Shown piece after piece: positions 26,255 to 33,000 of a DNA stretch of 33,012 bases. The stretch's first letter is position 1, and each line of letters begins with the position of its first letter. Made by a program: the position numbers and the translations under genes. The notes beneath the pieces were generated by a model. That model was not told where the DNA came from and made no database searches. It saw only the letters and a program-made list of their open reading frames with translations. Source of the DNA: Microbacterium sp. 18062 (GTDB lineage: Bacteria > Actinomycetota > Actinomycetes > Actinomycetales > Microbacteriaceae); assembly GCF_902706225.1 (NCBI RefSeq), contig NZ_CACSKB010000042.1, forward strand, positions 1-33,012, written 5' to 3'.

Positions 26255-27486
26255 GCCCGTAGCCCCGTCAGCGAGGGCTCGACGTGAGACAGTGCCCGGG
26301 GACGCGGAACGAGGCGCCGGCCGCGGGCGACGACCAGGCGCGGAGAACGCAGGACGCGCAGGTCGGACGCGGGGTCGCCGGGGACCGCGATGAGGTCGGC
26401 CGAGAGTCCCGCGACCAGGCGCCCGGTCACCGCGTCGAGGCCGAGCGCCTCGGCGGCGCGGCTCGTGGCGGCCGCGAGCACGGCGTCGATCGGCATGCCC
26501 GCCTCTTCGAGCGCCTCGAGCGCAGCGGCGTAGTCGCGATGCGAGGTGTGCCCGACGCCGGCATCGGTGCTCGCGATGATCCGTGCACCTCGGCGATGGA
26601 GCTCCCCGACGGGCGACACCCACGTCCCGGAGGCCATCGCGGTGCGCACGTCGGAGTTCATGGTCGGCGAGACGTAGACGGGGGACGCGGCGATCGCGGC
26701 GACGAGCTCCGGGTCGACCTCCGTGCTTCCGTCGGCGCACATGAAGGAGCAGTGCTCGAGCGTGTCCACGCCGGCGGCGAGCGCCTGACGGATGCCGTCG
26801 ATGCCGTGACAGTGCGCGGCGACCCTCTTGCCGAGGTGATGGGCCTCCTCCACGACCGCCCGCAGCTGCCGCGCGGTGAACTGCGCACGCCACGGCGTCG
26901 AGCCGGAGGTCATGTACCCCCCGGTCGACATCACCTTGATGAGATCCACACCCATCTTGTGGTGCTGGCGCACCATCCGACGCGCCCCGTCCTCGTCGTC
27001 GACCTCGCCTCCCATGAACCAGCAATGACCGCCGGTGACGGTCAGCGGAGCACCGGCGGTGAGCAGCCGAGGCCCCTCGGCGGTGCCCTCGTCGACGGCG
27101 CGGCGTACCGCCACGTCGAGGTATCCACGAGCGCCGAGGTCGCGTGCGGTCGTGACACCGGCCTCCAGAAGCTCCCGGGCGCTCGCGAGCATCAGGATCA
27201 CCTGCTGCACGTCGCTCTCGGACGTCATCCGCCCCACCGGATCGGCGCCCCCGTCGAAACCGAGGTGCACGTGGGCGTCGATGAGCCCGGGCATGAGGGT
27301 CAGGTCGCCGAGGTCCTCCCGTGCGAGTGGGCCGGGGTGCGCACCGGGGTCGAACTCCGGCATCGGCCCGACCCACTCGATCACGCCGCCGCGCGCGAGC
27401 ACGCCGCCGGCGGCGATCGTGCGCACCGGATCGGTGTGCAGGAGACGATCGGCGGTGTACAGGACCGGGATGCCGTCTGGATGCAT
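26251..27486 (-). CDS. Amidohydrolase, imidazolonepropionase/prolidase-like (COG1228 type)
   Basis: A 411-residue metal-dependent hydrolase with a TIM-barrel active site. HVH (H72, H74) in DAHVHLGF and K184 in DLIKVMSTGG (probably a carboxylated bridging lysine) are visible. The remaining ligands are H225 in AAHCHG, H245 in LEHCSF and D308 in ASTDAG. This binuclear pattern resembles Xaa-Pro dipeptidase-like and carboxypeptidase members of the superfamily. There is no signal peptide, so it acts in the cytosol, presumably on imported substrate such as acyl-amino acids or dipeptides (inference). A strong AAGGAG lies 7 bases before the ATG. It starts 18 bases after the OppB-type permease. Confidence 0.92.
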   Translation of the reverse strand: MHPDGIPVLYTADRLLHTDPVRTIAAGGVLARGGVIEWVGPMPEFDPGAHPGPLAREDLGDLTLMPGLIDAHVHLGFDGGADPVGRMTSESDVQQVILMLASARELLEAGVTTARDLGARGYLDVAVRRAVDEGTAEGPRLLTAGAPLTVTGGHCWFMGGEVDDEDGARRMVRQHHKMGVDLIKVMSTGGYMTSGSTPWRAQFTARQLRAVVEEAHHLGKRVAAHCHGIDGIRQALAAGVDTLEHCSFMCADGSTEVDPELVAAIAASPVYVSPTMNSDVRTAMASGTWVSPVGELHRRGARIIASTDAGVGHTSHRDYAAALEALEEAGMPIDAVLAAATSRAAEALGLDAVTGRLVAGLSADLIAVPGDPASDLRVLRSPRLVVARGRRLVPRPRALSHVEPSLTGLRA

Positions 27487-27504
27487 ACGAAGCTCCTTCT
27501 CCTG

Positions 27505-28443
27505 CTAGCGCGTTGCGGTGATCGTGGACCGGATGCGGGGATCGACATAGGCGTACGACACGTCGACGACGATGTTGATGACGATGTACGCGACGGCGAT
27601 GACCAGCACGATGCCCTGGATGACGGGGTAGTCGTTCGAGGCCACCGCCCTGGTGAGGAGGTGCCCGAGGCCCTGGCGCGCGAACACCGTCTCGACGATC
27701 ACGGCGCCGGCCAGCAGGGCGCCGATCTGAAGACCCACGATCGTGATGGTCGGCAGGACGGCGTTGCGCAGCACGTGCCGGAAGAGCACGGTGCGCCGGC
27801 TCATGCCCTTGGCGTGGAGGGCCGACACAAAGCTCTCTCCCATCACCTCGAGCATGTTGTTGCGCACCAGCCGGGTGACCACCCCCGCCGACGAGAGCCC
27901 GAGCGCGAGCGCGGGCAGGATCAGACGCTCGATGCCCTCCGTGCCGGTGGCCGGCAGCAGCTGGAGCTGAAACGAGACCAGCATGATGAGCATGAGTCCG
28001 ATCCAGAACGACGGCATCGAGGTGCCGAGCAGGCTGAACACGCGGATGGCGCCGTCGAGCGGGGTGTTCGGGAAGGCGGCGGCGAGGGTGCCGCACACGA
28101 TTCCCGCGACGGCGGTGAACACGGTCGCCGCGAGCGCGAGCTGGAGCGTCGGCAGGAACTGCTCGGCGATCATCCCGGCCACCGGCTGTCGCGTGGTGAA
28201 CGAGGTGCCCAGGTCGCCGGTGAGCGCCGCGGCGAGGAAGTCGACGTACTGCACCAGCACGGGTCGCTCCAGGCCGAACTGCTCACGCAGCTCCGCGATG
28301 CGCTCGGGGGTCGCCGGGGAGCCTGCGAGCATCGCCTGCACCGGGTCGCCGGGGACGAGCCGCAGGATCAGGAAGATGACCACAGACACCCCGAGGATCG
28401 TGGGCACCGCGGCGAGCACGCGCTTCAGCGTCACTGTCAGCAT
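27505..28443 (-). CDS. Peptide ABC transporter permease (OppB/DppB type)
   Basis: A 312-residue permease with the typical N-terminus (KRVLAAVPTILGVSVVIFLILRLVPGDPV), the GLERPVLVQYVDFLAAALTGDLGTSF segment and five further TMs. The ATPase-docking loop is ALHAKGMSRRTVLFRHVLRNA. AGAGGAG precedes the ATG. It is separated from the substrate-binding protein by a 63-bp spacer filled by a strong hairpin, so its expression may be lower than that of the binding protein. Confidence 0.96.
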   Translation of the reverse strand: MLTVTLKRVLAAVPTILGVSVVIFLILRLVPGDPVQAMLAGSPATPERIAELREQFGLERPVLVQYVDFLAAALTGDLGTSFTTRQPVAGMIAEQFLPTLQLALAATVFTAVAGIVCGTLAAAFPNTPLDGAIRVFSLLGTSMPSFWIGLMLIMLVSFQLQLLPATGTEGIERLILPALALGLSSAGVVTRLVRNNMLEVMGESFVSALHAKGMSRRTVLFRHVLRNAVLPTITIVGLQIGALLAGAVIVETVFARQGLGHLLTRAVASNDYPVIQGIVLVIAVAYIVINIVVDVSYAYVDPRIRSTITATR

Positions 28444-28462
28444 CCGGATCTCCTCTCCGTGG

Positions 28463-28502
28463 GCCGGTGCCGGGGCGCCGCATCGGGCGCTCCGGCACCG
28501 GC
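28463..28502 (-). promoter_or_regulatory. Intra-operon hairpin between binding protein and permease
   Basis: GCCGGTGCCGG pairs with CCGGCACCGGC (11 bp), extended inwards past one mismatch by GCGCC/GGCGC-type pairs with a 6-base loop. It starts 4 bases after the substrate-binding protein stop. Such structures stabilise the upstream message or attenuate the downstream genes, giving excess binding protein. Confidence 0.65.
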
Positions 28503-28506
28503 TGCT

Positions 28507-30108
28507 TCAGTCGGCCAGGTACGCGTCGTAGAACTGCGGATACGCTGCGGCGTCGAATCCCAGACCCTGCAGGGATGTCGCCGTCGCGACGCGGTAGGCC
28601 CCGACATAGCCGGGGATCGAGTAGGCCTCGTCGATCGCCGTCGCCTGGATCTCGCTGTACAGCGCGTCGCGCTCGGGACCTGCCGGCGTCTGCTCCGCCT
28701 GAACGAGCTTCGCGTCGAGGCTGTCGATCCGCGCCATGTCGAAGTACGACGCCGAGCTGTAGATCGTGCTCAGGATGACCGGGTCGACGGCGACGAAGCT
28801 CGTGGTGACCAGGTCGTAGTCGCCGGAGGCGTACGTGTCGGCGAGCTCGGCGCCCTGGGCGTCGATGATCAGCTCGACACCGACGTCCCGGAGGTTCTGG
28901 CGGAGGAACTCCACCAGTTCGAGACGGCTGTCATAGCTGGGGGTGAACTCGAGCACGGAGATGCTCAGGCGTTCGCCGTCCTTCTCGCGGATGCCGTCCT
29001 CGCCCGGCTCCCACCCCGCCGCAGTGAGCGCGTCCGCCGCCGCCTCCGGGTCGAAGGGGATCGGCTCGAGCTCCTCGTCGAAGCCGGCGGTGGGGGGCGA
29101 GAGGGGCGCGGTGGCGCGCTCGTACGCGCCGAAGTACGTCGCCTGCAACGCCGAGTCGATGTCCATCGCAGCCGCGATCGCCCGCCGCACCGCCGTGTCC
29201 TGCAGGAGCGGGCGGGTGACGTTGAAGAAGTACTGGAAGGCGGCCCCCGACTGCTCCTGCGCGTAGTAGCTGAGCGTGTCGTCCTGCTCGACGCCGGCCA
29301 CCTCCTGCGCGGGAACGTCGCCGATGCCCTGGACGTCGCCGTTGCGCAGAGATCCCAGGCGCACGGTCGCGTCGGTGATGATCTGGAAGGTCAGTCCCTC
29401 CAGATACGCCGGCCCCTGGTGCTCGGCGGTCTCCGGGGCCCAGTCGTAGTCCTCGTTGCGCTCGAGCACGAGCTCGCTGTCCGCAGCGTGCGAGACGAAA
29501 CGGAAGGGACCGGTCCCCACCGGTTCGGCGCTGAAGCCGTCCACCCCCGCGGCCTCCGCGGCGGTCGGGGAGACCAGCCCCAGGAACGGCGTGGAGAGGT
29601 TCGGGAGGAACGGCGTGTACGGGGCGGAGAGGGTGACCACAGCGGTCGACGCGTCGATCGCGTCGCACGACAGGTAGGGGCCGATGAGAGCGATGGCGTA
29701 GAGCGACGCGGTCTCCGGGGCGACGATGCGATCGAGGTTGTAGCAGACCGCCTCGGCGTCGAACGGGGTGCCGTCGTGGAAGACGACGTCGTCCCGCAGC
29801 GAGAACGTGTACTGCAGGCCGTCGTCGCTGATCTGCCAGTCGGTCGCCAGCCACGGATGGAGCTCGCCGTCGGGCCCGAGCTCGACGAGGGAGTCGTACA
29901 GCTGGCGCAGCGCCCGCGCATCCGGCGCCGACGCCGTGATGTTGGGATCGAAGCTGCCGAACGCGGTGGCGACGGCGAATGTCGCGGTGCCCCCCTCGAC
30001 CGGCTCCGCCGCGGAGGTGCCGCCGGCACCTCCGGAGCAGGCGCTCAGCGTGAGGACCACCGCGCCCAGCGCGGCCGTGGTGGCGAGGGAACGTCTGACA
30101 GCGAACAT
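28507..30108 (-). CDS. Peptide ABC transporter substrate-binding lipoprotein (SBP_bac_5 family)
   Basis: A 533-residue extracellular lipoprotein. The signal peptide ends at LTLSAC (C24). The mature protein has the family-5 binding fold: GGTATFAVATAFGSFDPN, LYDSLVELGPDGELHPWLATDWQISDDGLQYTFSLRDDVVFHDGTPFDAEAVCYNLDRI and LQDTAVRRAIAAAMD are diagnostic. ATG at 30108 was chosen because AAGGAG lies just upstream and the signal peptide begins there. It is the first gene of the seven-gene operon, divergent to the Lrp-type regulator. The ligand is not predictable; di- or oligopeptides or related compounds are typical. Confidence 0.96.
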   Translation of the reverse strand: MFAVRRSLATTAALGAVVLTLSACSGGAGGTSAAEPVEGGTATFAVATAFGSFDPNITASAPDARALRQLYDSLVELGPDGELHPWLATDWQISDDGLQYTFSLRDDVVFHDGTPFDAEAVCYNLDRIVAPETASLYAIALIGPYLSCDAIDASTAVVTLSAPYTPFLPNLSTPFLGLVSPTAAEAAGVDGFSAEPVGTGPFRFVSHAADSELVLERNEDYDWAPETAEHQGPAYLEGLTFQIITDATVRLGSLRNGDVQGIGDVPAQEVAGVEQDDTLSYYAQEQSGAAFQYFFNVTRPLLQDTAVRRAIAAAMDIDSALQATYFGAYERATAPLSPPTAGFDEELEPIPFDPEAAADALTAAGWEPGEDGIREKDGERLSISVLEFTPSYDSRLELVEFLRQNLRDVGVELIIDAQGAELADTYASGDYDLVTTSFVAVDPVILSTIYSSASYFDMARIDSLDAKLVQAEQTPAGPERDALYSEIQATAIDEAYSIPGYVGAYRVATATSLQGLGFDAAAYPQFYDAYLAD

Positions 30109-30177
30109 GACTCTCCTTGCTTTCGGATGCCCGGAATGCGGAACGGAGGAACTCGGGTGGCTCGCATCAGACTGAAT

Positions 30178-30262
30178 CAAATCGGGCGAAAGAGAGGAAT
30201 CTGTTCTCGAATGTGCACGATAAACGCATATGAGAGCGGCATGATGCATGATTGGCACACGG
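30178..30262. promoter_or_regulatory. Divergent control region between peptide operon and Lrp regulator
   Basis: A locally AT-richer patch in a GC-rich window. It holds dyads GCAT-G-ATGC (30239-30247) and CATG-ATG-CATG (30240-30250), flanked by TGTGC (30212-30216) and GCACA (30255-30259). Lrp/AsnC regulators often bind such loosely palindromic, TGCA-containing arrays. No unambiguous -10/-35 pair could be assigned to either gene. Confidence 0.4.
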
Positions 30263-30299
30263 CGATCGGATCCTGCCGGACGCCGGCGAAGGGACGGGC

Positions 30300-31340
30300 A
30301 TGCTCGACGATCTCGATTTCCAGCTCATCAACGCCCTGCAGATCGCCCCTCGCTCCCCCTGGAGCGCGCTCGGCCCTGCACTGCGCACCGACGCGTCCAC
30401 GCTCTCCCGGCGATGGTCGCGACTCACCGACGCCGGACTCGCATGGACGACCTGCTACGTGCTGCCGGAGCGCATGCAGGCCTACTCCCCGAGAGGGCAG
30501 CGGCTGCGTTCCAGCCATGCGGTCATCGAGATCCGATGCGAGGCGGGACGGCGCGCCGAGGTGATCGCGGCACTCGCCCCCAAGCCCGCGGTGCTCAACA
30601 TCGAGTGCACATCGGGACCCCGCGATCTGACCGTCAACATCGCCGCGGCATCGCCCAGCATGATCGACGACTACATCACGGCGGAGGTCGCGGCCCTTCC
30701 CGGAGTCATCGCGACGAGCACGCGGTTCGTGCGCATCATGTACCGCGAGGGCTCGGAGTACGACCTCGATGCGCTGCGTCCGGCGCAGCGCGACCGGGTC
30801 GAGGAGGCCGGCCGCAGCGCGTCGTCGGAGGCGGCGATCGCCCCGTCGCCGCTGACCGAGCGGATCATCCAGTCGCTGCAGGCCGACGTCCGCCGTCCGG
30901 CGAGCGAGGTCGCCGACGAGGTGGGCATCTCCGTGCCCCTCGCCCGTCGCACGATGGCCCAGCTCGCGCGCTCGGACTGGGTGCGCATGCGCGCCGACTT
31001 CGCGCATGACGTCGTCGGCTGGAACGCGTCGGTGAACCTGTGGGTGACGGTGCCGCAGGACTCCCTCGCGTCGCTGGCATCCGGGCTGTCACAGCTGCCG
31101 TCCGTCCGTCTGTGCGCCTCGACCCTCGGCCCGGCGAACCTCGTGATCACCCTCTGGATGCGGGAGATCGACGAGCTCGACGCCATCGAGTCCCGTCTGC
31201 GGCAGCTCGCCCCGGACGCCCGCGTCGCCGACCGCTGGATGACGCCCCGCGTCGCGAAGCGCATGGGAACGCTGTTCGACGAGTCGGGTCGCCGCGTCGG
31301 CTACGTTCCCGTTCCGCTGCCACGGCTCGCCGCCGCCTGA
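30300..31340 (+). CDS. Lrp/AsnC-family regulator with duplicated HTH-RAM modules
   Basis: A 346-residue protein, twice the usual Lrp length (about 150-165). Module 1: an AsnC-type HTH at 1-45 (MLDDLDFQLINALQIAPRSPW...STLSRRWSRLTDAGL) and a RAM-like domain at about 72-148. Module 2: an HTH at 183-230 (LTERIIQSLQADVRRPASEVADEVGISVPLARRTMAQL) and RAM at about 242-312. One polypeptide may therefore act like a covalent Lrp dimer. Lrp proteins sense amino acids through RAM, fitting control of a peptide/amide uptake operon. ATG at 30300 has AGGGA 7 bases upstream; an upstream in-frame TTG (30252) is less likely. It is divergent to the peptide operon. Confidence 0.9.
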   Translation: MLDDLDFQLINALQIAPRSPWSALGPALRTDASTLSRRWSRLTDAGLAWTTCYVLPERMQAYSPRGQRLRSSHAVIEIRCEAGRRAEVIAALAPKPAVLNIECTSGPRDLTVNIAAASPSMIDDYITAEVAALPGVIATSTRFVRIMYREGSEYDLDALRPAQRDRVEEAGRSASSEAAIAPSPLTERIIQSLQADVRRPASEVADEVGISVPLARRTMAQLARSDWVRMRADFAHDVVGWNASVNLWVTVPQDSLASLASGLSQLPSVRLCASTLGPANLVITLWMREIDELDAIESRLRQLAPDARVADRWMTPRVAKRMGTLFDESGRRVGYVPVPLPRLAAA

Positions 31341-31354
31341 GCCCCTCGTCCCGA

Positions 31355-31654
31355 TCAGAGCTCGATGTCGACCGCCGCGCGCTCCGAGGCCACGGAGCGG
31401 ACGTAGCCGCCGACCGCCTGGTGCGCGGGGTGCACCTGGTACGCGTCGAGCGCCTCGGCGTCTGCGAAGTCGGCGACGAGCGCGACGTGCCAGTTGCCTC
31501 CGCCCACGACGTCGGGGCCCACCGAGATGTCGAGGATCCCCGGGACCACGTCTCGCAACGCGAGCAGGTCGCCCGTGATCCGCTGCGCCTGCTCGGCGCG
31601 CTCGCTCGCGTCGTCGGTCGCGAGCTTCCAGGCCACGATGTGCCGGATCGTCAT
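31355..31654 (-). CDS. Dabb (stress-responsive A/B barrel) domain protein
   Basis: A 99-residue single-domain protein starting MTIRHIVAWKLA, with the Dabb pattern of a beta strand ending in His, long helices and VALVADFADAEALDAYQVHPAHQAV near the C-terminus. Dabb proteins are dimeric alpha-beta barrels; some act in stress responses, others as small enzymes. There is no clue to a reaction here. Its ATG overlaps the glutaredoxin stop (ATGA), so it is the second gene of a two-gene operon. It is convergent with the Lrp gene, 14 bases apart. Confidence 0.92.
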   Translation of the reverse strand: MTIRHIVAWKLATDDASERAEQAQRITGDLLALRDVVPGILDISVGPDVVGGGNWHVALVADFADAEALDAYQVHPAHQAVGGYVRSVASERAAVDIEL

Positions 31655-31938
31655 CGGACGGCTCCCTCGACGTCGTTCTGCGCCGCCGTCAGGACCGCGT
31701 CGCGCAGTCTCTCCGGGGCGACGCGCCAGTGCGCGTGAAGACGGTCGTCGATGAGGACGACCGGGATCTTCTCCCACCACTGCGCATACAGCGCCTCGTC
31801 GTCGTGGATCGACCGCTCGACCACCTCGACGCGGTCCGCATCCGCCTCGGACAGCTCGGCGAGGACGTGCTCGACGACCCCGCGCGCGACGTCGCAGAGG
31901 TGGCAGCCGTCCTTGCCGATGAGGGTGATGGTGGTCAC
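31651..31938 (-). CDS. Glutaredoxin-like (DUF836-type) protein
   Basis: A 95-residue thioredoxin-fold protein with the redox motif GCHLCD (a CxxC pair at positions 12 and 15) and the cis-Pro segment EKIPVVLIDD. It resembles the DUF836/GrxC-like family common in actinobacteria, likely acting in cytosolic thiol-disulfide exchange, perhaps with mycothiol. The start is GTG, 6 bases after a TAGGAT -10, so it is probably leaderless. It is followed by the Dabb gene with a 4-base overlap. Confidence 0.9.
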   Translation of the reverse strand: MTTITLIGKDGCHLCDVARGVVEHVLAELSEADADRVEVVERSIHDDEALYAQWWEKIPVVLIDDRLHAHWRVAPERLRDAVLTAAQNDVEGAVR

Positions 31939-31944
31939 GATCTC

Positions 31945-31950
31945 ATCCTA
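31945..31950 (-). promoter_or_regulatory. Leaderless promoter of glutaredoxin-Dabb operon
   Basis: On the minus strand TAGGAT is followed by 6 bases and GTG at 31938. Confidence 0.6.
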
Positions 31951-31997
31951 GGCGGCGCGGCGGGGGCGGGCCTCTGCGGCGAGGACGACACCCGCGC

Positions 31998-32291
31998 TCA
32001 GCGCTCGACCGGGTAGCCCGCGGCGATCCATTCGCCGGTGCCGCCGTCGACGTTCGTCGCATCGTGGCCGTGCGCCTCGAGCGCCTGCACGACCCGTGCC
32101 GACCGGCCGCCAGCCTGGCAGATCACGTCGAACGCGACATCGGGCAGCTCGTCGAGACGCTCGCCGATGGTCGACATGGGGATGTTGACGGCGCCGGGCA
32201 CGTGACCGCCGACGAACTCGTCGACCTCACGGACGTCGATGAGGGGCACGCCCTCGCGGTCACGCAGCTGCTGCACGGAGATCGACTTCAC
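31998..32291 (-). CDS. Rhodanese-like sulfurtransferase domain protein
   Basis: A 97-residue single-domain rhodanese. It starts with the family segment ISVQQLRDREGVPLIDVREVDEFVGGHVPGAVNIP. The active-site loop is C-Q-A-G-G-R-S (ICQAGGRSARV), with the persulfide-forming cysteine. The C-terminus VDGGTGEWIAAGYPV is typical. It is likely a cytosolic sulfur-transfer or thiol-handling protein; the acceptor is unknown. GTG at 32291 sits 6 bases after TAGCCT, again a leaderless layout. The promoter overlaps the first copy of a 19-bp tandem duplication. Confidence 0.95.
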   Translation of the reverse strand: MKSISVQQLRDREGVPLIDVREVDEFVGGHVPGAVNIPMSTIGERLDELPDVAFDVICQAGGRSARVVQALEAHGHDATNVDGGTGEWIAAGYPVER

Positions 32292-32297
32292 CGTTAC

Positions 32298-32303
32298 AGG
32301 CTA
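32298..32303 (-). promoter_or_regulatory. Leaderless promoter of rhodanese gene
   Basis: On the minus strand TAGCCT is followed by 6 bases and GTG at 32291. Confidence 0.55.
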
Positions 32304-32338
32304 TCCGGAAACACGAAGCCCATCCGGAAACACGAAGC
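32303..32338. repeat. Tandem 19-bp duplication
   Basis: ATCCGGAAACACGAAGC occurs identically at 32303-32319 and 32322-32338 (period 19). It lies between bS22 and the rhodanese gene, immediately upstream of the rhodanese -10 on the minus strand. Confidence 0.9.
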
Positions 32339-32361
32339 GCCCGTCCTCGACGGACAGGCGC
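32337..32361 (-). terminator. Terminator-like hairpin after bS22
   Basis: GCGCC-c-GTCC, a 5-base loop, then GGAC-a-GGCGC, 16 bases after the bS22 stop. No long T-tract. Confidence 0.5.
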
Positions 32362-32377
32362 TCGGTGTCGATGCCGC

Positions 32378-32476
32378 CTACTTCTTGTTGCGGCGCTGGT
32401 GGCGAGTCTTGCGAAGCAGCTTGCGGTGCTTCTTCTTCGCCATGCGCTTGCGGCGCTTCTTGATGACAGAACCCAC
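32378..32476 (-). CDS. bS22-type small ribosomal protein (AURKAIP1/COX24 domain)
   Basis: A 32-residue, extremely basic protein: MGSVIKKRRKRMAKKKHRKL, then a C-terminus rich in Arg and Lys ending RRNKK. This is the actinobacterial mini-protein annotated as AURKAIP1/COX24 domain-containing and found in mycobacterial ribosomes as bS22 near the decoding centre. It starts GTG with GAGG 6 bases upstream. It lies just downstream of an HTH gene; from memory the same pair occurs in M. tuberculosis (Rv0500A, Rv0500B). It is too short for most gene callers. Confidence 0.93.
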   Translation of the reverse strand: MGSVIKKRRKRMAKKKHRKLLRKTRHQRRNKK

Positions 32477-32528
32477 GGAAAACCTCACAGATCAGCGGTC
32501 TGGGCACAGAGTGGCCTACGCCCGGGAA

Positions 32529-32551
32529 CGAGGCACGAAAAAAATGCCTCG
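32529..32551 (-). other. Hairpin with seven-base A/T loop between HTH gene and bS22
   Basis: CGAGGCA, a 9-base loop with seven consecutive A (T on the minus strand), then TGCCTCG. It lies in the 82-bp spacer 8 bases after the HTH stop. The T-run is inside the loop, so it is not a classic terminator; it may be 5'-UTR structure for bS22 or a partial terminator. TAGACT, overlapping the HTH stop at 32556-32561, could be a bS22 -10. Confidence 0.5.
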
Positions 32552-32558
32552 GATAAGT

Positions 32559-32750
32559 CTAGCCGACGTCGGCGGCCGGACGCTGCACGACCTCTGTGAC
32601 CGCCGATTCCGGCACCCGATAGCTGCGGCCGAATCGCACGGCCGGCAGCTCGCCGGCGTGGACGAGTCGATAGACGGTCATCTTCGAGACGCGCATGATC
32701 TGCGCGACCTCCGCGACCGTCAGGAACCGCACATCGGGCAGCTCGGCCAT
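32559..32750 (-). CDS. Excisionase-type helix-turn-helix DNA-binding protein (BldC-like)
   Basis: A 63-residue protein that is one MerR/excisionase-fold HTH: RFLTVAEVAQIMRVSKMTVYRLVHAGELPAVRFGRSYRVPESAVTEVV. Here VSKMTVYRL is the recognition helix and FGRSYRV the wing. It resembles BldC and related small actinobacterial regulators and lacks any effector domain. ATG at 32750 has GGGAGGA upstream. A consensus-like promoter and a small leader hairpin precede it, and bS22 follows. The conserved pairing with bS22 suggests a housekeeping rather than phage role. Confidence 0.93.
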   Translation of the reverse strand: MAELPDVRFLTVAEVAQIMRVSKMTVYRLVHAGELPAVRFGRSYRVPESAVTEVVQRPAADVG

Positions 32751-32767
32751 GGATTCTTCCTCCCCCG

Positions 32768-32782
32768 CAGCCCATCGGGCTG
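32768..32782 (-). promoter_or_regulatory. Leader hairpin of HTH gene
   Basis: CAGCCC-ATC-GGGCTG is a 6-bp stem in the leader just upstream of the ribosome-binding site. It could modulate access to the site. Confidence 0.35.
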
Positions 32783-32787
32783 AGGCA

Positions 32788-32817
32788 ACTCTAGATCCTC
32801 CGAGCGACGCGTGTAAA
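32788..32817 (-). promoter_or_regulatory. Promoter of HTH-bS22 operon
   Basis: On the minus strand TTTACA (32812-32817), an 18-base spacer and TAGAGT (32788-32793). Transcription would start near 32781, giving a leader of about 30 bases. Confidence 0.6.
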
Positions 32818-32946
32818 CCGCTGGGGCGTGTGTGGTTCCGGGGGCGCATCGCCGTTCCGGCACGAGGCGGGTCGCTGCCGAGGTGTCATAGGCGGCGCAT
32901 AGCCGGAACAGAGCGTCGCCCTAGCCGTGCCGCGCACGCTGAAGAC

Positions 32947-33000
32947 ATGACAGACCGCACCGTTCTTCCCGCATCGCCGCAGGTTCCCCCGGCACCTCCC
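32947..33000 (+). CDS. Partial CDS cut by contig end
   Basis: An open frame starting ATG with residues MTDRTVLPASPQVPPAPP, continuing off the window. Only a Pro-rich N-terminus of 18 codons is genuine, since the following 12 bases match sequencing adapter. Too short to assign a family, and the ribosome-binding site is weak (GAAG). Confidence 0.35.

Noticed and set aside
26284..30564. A 1,426-codon open frame on the plus strand
   Set aside because: It runs antisense across the amidohydrolase, permease and binding-protein genes. Its translation is Arg/His/Asp-rich without domains, the usual shadow of high-GC codon bias.
32303..32338. Short direct repeats as a CRISPR
   Set aside because: There are only two copies with a 2-base gap, no spacers and no cas genes.
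32301..32507. 68-codon minus-strand frame ending in VEDGRFVFPDGLRVSG
   Set aside because: It overlaps bS22 in another frame and runs through the tandem duplication. It has no ribosome-binding site, and the basic bS22 frame is clearly the coding one.
32559..32750. Prophage or integrative element suggested by an excisionase-type HTH
   Set aside because: No integrase, att-like repeat or phage gene is present. The gene is paired with bS22, a conserved housekeeping context.
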